26,790 bases of DNA from Treponema sp. (lineage in GTDB: Bacteria; Spirochaetota; Spirochaetia; Treponematales; Rectinemataceae). Location: NCBI GenBank assembly GCA_012516755.1, contig JAAYWE010000002.1, positions 1-26,790 of the forward strand. The letters run 5' to 3'. Below, in pieces: positions 23,226 to 26,790 of this stretch (position 1 is the stretch's first letter; each line of letters begins with the position of its first letter). The translations under genes and the position numbers were made by a program. The notes beneath the pieces are model-generated. The model was not told the DNA's origin. It saw nothing but the letters and a program-made list of their open reading frames with translations, and did no database searches.

Positions 23226-24641
23226 ATGGATTTCAGCTGGAAAATCGTTATCGATGCAGGGCTTATTTCCTTTGCCCTGGTGATTGCCACTTTTTTGAGG
23301 TCTAAGGTTCGATTTCTGCAGAAATTTCTTGTGCCAAATGCTCTGACAGCCGGTTTTCTGCTTTTGCCCTTGTATAACTTCCTTATGCCAGCCATAGGTT
23401 ATGGGACGAATAGACTTGGAGATCTTGTCTATCATTTGCTCAACCTCTCTTTTATAAGCATGTCTCTCCGTTCTTCGCCACCCAAGATCAAAGGTTCTCG
23501 TTCCAATGGAAGCGTGCTGGGTATGTCAGCGGTCATTCTTCTTGGATATGCTTCACAAGGACTTCTTGGCCTCGTTCTAACTCTATTCTTTTTGCCTAAT
23601 ATTCACCCTGCATTTGGATTGCATCTTCCACTGGGTTTTGCCCTTGGACCTGGGCAGGCTTATGCCATAGGGAAAGGTTGGGAGTCAATGGGTTTTGAGG
23701 GAGGAGCAACCGTTGGGCTTACCTTTGCGGCAATTGGTTACCTCTGGGCATGTTTCGGAGGAATGCTCCTGATCCACAAGGGCTTGCGCTTAGGCTGGAT
23801 GAAGCCAGAGCAGGTAAGCATCATGTCTGATAAGGCTTTGCTGACTGGTATAGTTCCAAATGGTACCGAAAAACCAGTAGGAGAGCGGCTTACCACGGAT
23901 TCTGAGGCCATCGATTCCTTTAGTTTTCATTTTGCCGTTGTGGTGTTTATCTATTTGCTCAGCTATCTTGCCTTAAGAGGAATATCTTTCCTGCTTGGAT
24001 TCGCCGGGGAAGCTGGTACGGAGCTTGCAGCCAATCTTTGGGGTATCAATTTTATCTTTTCTGCTATTATAGCCATAATTGTCAGGAAAATTATGGACCT
24101 GCTCAAAGTGGGATATGTGCTCGACGACGATGCCCTATCCAGGATTTCGGGTACTTCCGTGGATTATATGGTTGCTGGTGCGCTTGGGGCTATTTCACTC
24201 GTATTTGTCGGTAAATATTGGTTTCCGATTCTGCTTATGTCCACATTATGCGGATTCATGGTGTACTACACGATTCCATGGGTGAGTTCGCGGATATTTC
24301 GAGATTTTAGATTTGAGCGCATGCTTATGCTCTATGGGGTTTCTACTGGCACACTCTCTACTGGTTTGGCTCTTTTAAGGGTTATGGATCCCGAATTTAA
24401 GACAAAGGTAACCTCAGACTATATGCTCTCTGCAGGCTTGACCTTTGTTCTGGCTATCCCATTCATTCTTGCGATCAATCTGCCGGCAAAGGCTTATACG
24501 AGCGGGTCTATGGTTTCATATTGGATTTTCATGGCTATAGCCGCAGGCTATATGCTTTTTGTGTTGGTAGTGTATTTGATTCTAGCGAGAAAAAGGCGAT
24601 TTGCCTCGCCCAGTGCTAATTTTTATCGCCCGGGCAAATGA
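23226..24641 (+). CDS. GltS-like sodium/glutamate symporter family protein
   Basis: A 471-residue integral membrane carrier. About eleven or twelve hydrophobic segments are visible. LQKFLVPNALTAGFLLLPLY near residues 31-50 and HLPLGFALGPGQAYAIGKGW near 136-155, then GFEGGATVGLTFAAIGYLWA, match the re-entrant loop region of the GltS family; a second set of hydrophobic segments includes GTSVDYMVAGALGAI. It differs from classical GltS (about 400 residues) in length, so the substrate need not be glutamate. A ribosome site (AGGAG) precedes the ATG and TATACT about 25 bases upstream could be a -10 box. Its last 19 bases overlap the convergent acyltransferase gene. Confidence 0.83.
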   Translation: MDFSWKIVIDAGLISFALVIATFLRSKVRFLQKFLVPNALTAGFLLLPLYNFLMPAIGYGTNRLGDLVYHLLNLSFISMSLRSSPPKIKGSRSNGSVLGMSAVILLGYASQGLLGLVLTLFFLPNIHPAFGLHLPLGFALGPGQAYAIGKGWESMGFEGGATVGLTFAAIGYLWACFGGMLLIHKGLRLGWMKPEQVSIMSDKALLTGIVPNGTEKPVGERLTTDSEAIDSFSFHFAVVVFIYLLSYLALRGISFLLGFAGEAGTELAANLWGINFIFSAIIAIIVRKIMDLLKVGYVLDDDALSRISGTSVDYMVAGALGAISLVFVGKYWFPILLMSTLCGFMVYYTIPWVSSRIFRDFRFERMLMLYGVSTGTLSTGLALLRVMDPEFKTKVTSDYMLSAGLTFVLAIPFILAINLPAKAYTSGSMVSYWIFMAIAAGYMLFVLVVYLILARKRRFASPSANFYRPGK

Positions 24642-25903
24642 GATTTTGAAATTTGATGCAGTACGCTGATGGCGTCGGCATATTTTCTGCCTGATGCTCT
24701 TTTGTCTTTGAAGACGACTCGATAGACATTCATGCCGTGATAGAACTCGAAATAATTCCACTTGAGCACGCCTTCTCCATCGATTTGCTCTATAGGAAAA
24801 ACAATTGGATCGAGTTTGGTATTTCTTGTGTTATGGAATTCGAGTCGGTCTCTATAGAGTTCGATACGGCCATTGAGCAAGGTCTCCATATGATCCATGC
24901 GTTTGCCGCGCTTTAGTTTGATTGGTTCGTCAAGAAAGAATGGAGCTTCAAGATATGCACTTTTCAAGCCAGAGAGATATTGATATAGAAGCCTACTCTG
25001 TAAACTATCCCAACTTACGATTGAGTCGAGAAAAGGAGCTTCAACGAACGGTGGTATATAATCTTCGCGATCCCCTTGCGAATGTAGCAAGAATGAACCA
25101 TCGTGTTGGTATTCCACGGCAAAGCCACATTGTTTGCATGTGAACAGATTGCCTTGACTATGCATTGAAGCTCTCTCTCCACAACGAGGGCATAGATAGA
25201 TTGCCAACTCAAGGCTCTCGGCGCCTTTTGTGCTTTTGAATTCAATGCCTTTGCGCTTACACCAGGCTGAATCATCATAGGAAAGAGCTTCGTTGAGTAA
25301 TCGATCTACAGTGGAGGGTCTCATTGCTCCTAGCTGTTCCGGGCTAAACAGAAGCGAAAACGAGATCTCGACTTTTCCTTGTCGTAGAACATGAGACCAC
25401 CGGGGTTTTGTAAGATATCCGCCATTTGTCTTTACCAATACTACTGGGACTCGCAATAATCGCAGCAACTTAGCACTGGAACTATATACAGGAAAAGAAG
25501 TTCCTGTCCAAGTACTCTGACCTTCGGGGTACATTCCCACTACACCATGCTTATGACTTATCAAATCAACGATCCAATTCACCGTCTCGATATCTGGTAT
25601 GGCTTTTGATTTCGGAATACTTCCTACTAGTTTGATCAGCATAAAACGAATGATCGGATTTCTCATATTGCCATCGCTAGCAACCCAGTGTACGGGAAAA
25701 GGCACGAATGCGTTGGCAATGAAGGGATCAAGAATTGTTGTATGATTGCCTACGAGAAGGAATGGCGGCTTGAGTTCCTTGAAGAGCTGGGTATTTATTG
25801 CGGTGATCCGATATCTCGATTTGAGCCAATTTCCATAGGTAAATCTCAAAAGCCCTGTAAAAAATCTAAAATTTGTCGGAGAGTATCGTCGGTTGAGAAT
25901 CAT
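24623..25903 (-). CDS. PlsC-like acyltransferase with C-terminal zinc ribbon
   Basis: Membrane-associated glycerolipid acyltransferase-like protein of 426 residues. The acyltransferase domain lies at about 45-190, with the catalytic NHTTILD (H54, D59), the region VPFPVHWVASDGNMRNPI, and substrate-binding YPEGQSTW (E127, G128, S130). Typical PlsC proteins have about 240 residues; here about 190 more follow, starting with a zinc ribbon, CPRCG at 238-242 and CKQCG at 256-260, then a domain I do not recognise, rich in charged residues. AGGGA lies about nine bases before the ATG. The start codon falls in a 9-bp inverted repeat. Transfers an acyl chain to some acceptor; lysophosphatidate is only the default guess. 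Confidence 0.82.
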   Translation of the reverse strand: MILNRRYSPTNFRFFTGLLRFTYGNWLKSRYRITAINTQLFKELKPPFLLVGNHTTILDPFIANAFVPFPVHWVASDGNMRNPIIRFMLIKLVGSIPKSKAIPDIETVNWIVDLISHKHGVVGMYPEGQSTWTGTSFPVYSSSAKLLRLLRVPVVLVKTNGGYLTKPRWSHVLRQGKVEISFSLLFSPEQLGAMRPSTVDRLLNEALSYDDSAWCKRKGIEFKSTKGAESLELAIYLCPRCGERASMHSQGNLFTCKQCGFAVEYQHDGSFLLHSQGDREDYIPPFVEAPFLDSIVSWDSLQSRLLYQYLSGLKSAYLEAPFFLDEPIKLKRGKRMDHMETLLNGRIELYRDRLEFHNTRNTKLDPIVFPIEQIDGEGVLKWNYFEFYHGMNVYRVVFKDKRASGRKYADAISVLHQISKSHLPGR

Positions 25904-25927
25904 GAATGCTAATCCCTTTCATGATTC
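25897..25927 (-). promoter_or_regulatory. Hairpin enclosing the acyltransferase ribosome site and start codon
   Basis: GAATCATGA (25897-25905) and TCATGATTC (25919-25927) are exact inverted repeats. In the minus-strand mRNA they form a 9-bp stem with a 13-base loop; the AAGGGA ribosome site lies in the loop and the start ATG in the 3' arm. This could limit translation. Confidence 0.42.
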
Positions 25928-26094
25928 TAATGTTCCAATTTGAATATAGCAAGACGGGTCATAAGAATGGCGTTGCTCGCTTTTTGGATTCACTAGAAAT
26001 CCTCATATCAGCCCAATGAAATAAACATAATAATGTGCTATGTATACATTCGAAGAGGAACCTAAATGAAACAATAGATTACGAGGAGACGTCT

Positions 26095-26562
26095 ATGCCT
26101 TGTAAAAAGCCCCTGTCATCGTCCAATAGCGACCAAAAGATAAGCGAGAATAGCGTATCTCAGACCTTAGAGCGATGGCTCGAAGTTCATGAGCCCGTCG
26201 ACAAAGATAAGACTAATGAGGATTTAGAAGCGGACAAAAGACTGGATTCGATTTCCGCCTACTCAAGATTTAAGCGTATACTTCCTCAAGATGAATTAGA
26301 TCTTCACGGATTATATGCGGAAGAAGCTCGCCAGAGGATTCAAGCCTTTATAGCCGATAGCGCCTCAAGAGGCCTGGAAAAAGTGAGCATTATACATGGA
26401 AAAGGGAATCATTCGCATGAAGAGCAGGTTCTAATAAATATAGTCCGGGAAGAGCTGGAGAAGAATCCGCAGACAGGAGAATTTGATTTTGCTGACAGAA
26501 AACATGGTGGCAGGGGTGCTACCTGGGTCCGCATTCGACCTCCTATTTCTCGCGATAGATAA
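26095..26562 (+). CDS. Smr domain protein
   Basis: A 155-residue protein with a polar, probably disordered N-terminus (residues 1-60, rich in K, E, S and D) and a C-terminal Smr domain. The Smr motifs are DLHG at 69-72 (ELDLHGLYAEEARQ), HGKG at 101-104 and GGRGATWV at 138-145. Smr domains are nucleases acting on DNA or RNA, shared with MutS2 and ribosome-rescue factors; here the domain stands alone. I chose ATG 26095 because GAGGAG lies seven bases upstream, not the in-frame ATG 26035 which has none. Its end overlaps the convergent infA by 20 bases. Confidence 0.88.
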   Translation: MPCKKPLSSSNSDQKISENSVSQTLERWLEVHEPVDKDKTNEDLEADKRLDSISAYSRFKRILPQDELDLHGLYAEEARQRIQAFIADSASRGLEKVSIIHGKGNHSHEEQVLINIVREELEKNPQTGEFDFADRKHGGRGATWVRIRPPISRDR

Positions 26563-26761
26563 TTCGTCCTCGATTCAAATCGTATGGTGAGAGGCCAACT
26601 TTTACTTTATCTCCTGGCACAATCCTGATATAGTGCTTGCGCATTTTCCCGGAGAGATGCGCAAGAATAATGTGTCCATTCGCCAATTCTACGCGAAACA
26701 TCGTGTTTGGAAGAGCTTCTTTTACAATGCCTTCTACCTCAATAGCTTCTTCTTTAGCCAC
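26543..26761 (-). CDS. infA: Translation initiation factor IF-1
   Basis: Binds the ribosomal A site on the small subunit and assists IF-2 and IF-3 in choosing the start codon. The 72-residue product is the full IF-1: MAKEEAIEVEGIVKEALPNT, FRVELANGHIILAHLSGKMR and PGDKVKVGLSPYDLNRGRI, a single S1-like OB fold. It starts at GTG 26761 with AAGGAG five bases upstream. An ATG in another frame overlaps this GTG. Its 3' end overlaps the convergent Smr gene. Confidence 0.97.
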   Translation of the reverse strand: MAKEEAIEVEGIVKEALPNTMFRVELANGHIILAHLSGKMRKHYIRIVPGDKVKVGLSPYDLNRGRIIYREK

Positions 26762-26790
26762 ATATTCTCCTTGAAGGTAAAGTCTTAGGA

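Overview
This 26.8-kb window is dense, mostly housekeeping bacterial chromosome. The best guess is a spirochaete of the Treponema/Rectinema type. That rests on a CarD gene overlapping a fused ispDF gene (a pairing I recall from Treponema pallidum), a BMP-type nucleoside ABC transporter resembling the spirochaetal Pnr system, and the general gene style. It is an inference from gene content, not from a marker gene. No insertion sequence, prophage, CRISPR array or rRNA was seen.

Layout. 1-3440: a TAXI-type TRAP importer on the minus strand (binding protein, DUF1850 protein, fused permease running off the left edge), with a strong promoter and a repeat cluster upstream of it. 3538-5577: a plus-strand pair, a shortened family-31-glycosidase-like protein and a DMT/NIPA-like membrane protein. 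5611-7745: an octamer tandem repeat, then ispDF, carD, tRNA-Glu and tRNA-Gln on the minus strand. 7757-12849: recJ, pyrimidine-nucleoside phosphorylase, recO and a rhomboid protease, all minus strand and tightly packed. 12943-13611: a HAD pyrimidine-nucleotidase-like gene. 13640-18144: a four-gene BMP/nucleoside ABC importer (minus). 18204-18238: a perfect 35-bp palindrome in the divergent control region. 18279-23165: a cysteine-rich MerR regulator, a 40-residue signal-peptide-like ORF, an FGGY kinase, a PduL-type phosphotransacylase, a long uracil-phosphoribosyltransferase-like protein and NudC (plus). 23226-26761: a GltS-like carrier, a PlsC-like acyltransferase with a zinc ribbon, an Smr protein and IF-1.

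A loose common theme is nucleoside and nucleotide salvage: the BMP importer brings in nucleosides, the phosphorylase splits pyrimidine nucleosides, the UPRT-like protein could recharge the base, the HAD protein and NudC dephosphorylate or hydrolyse nucleotides, and the FGGY kinase and PduL could feed sugar and acyl phosphates into fermentation. This grouping is inferred from families and proximity only.

The observations most worth following are the palindrome plus four-cysteine MerR regulator facing the nucleoside importer, the N-terminally extended UPRT-like protein coupled to NudC, the GH31-like protein that seems to have lost its catalytic barrel, the repeats upstream of the TRAP promoter, and the complementary leader and trailer around the two tRNA genes. 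No stretch longer than 300 bases lacks a gene.
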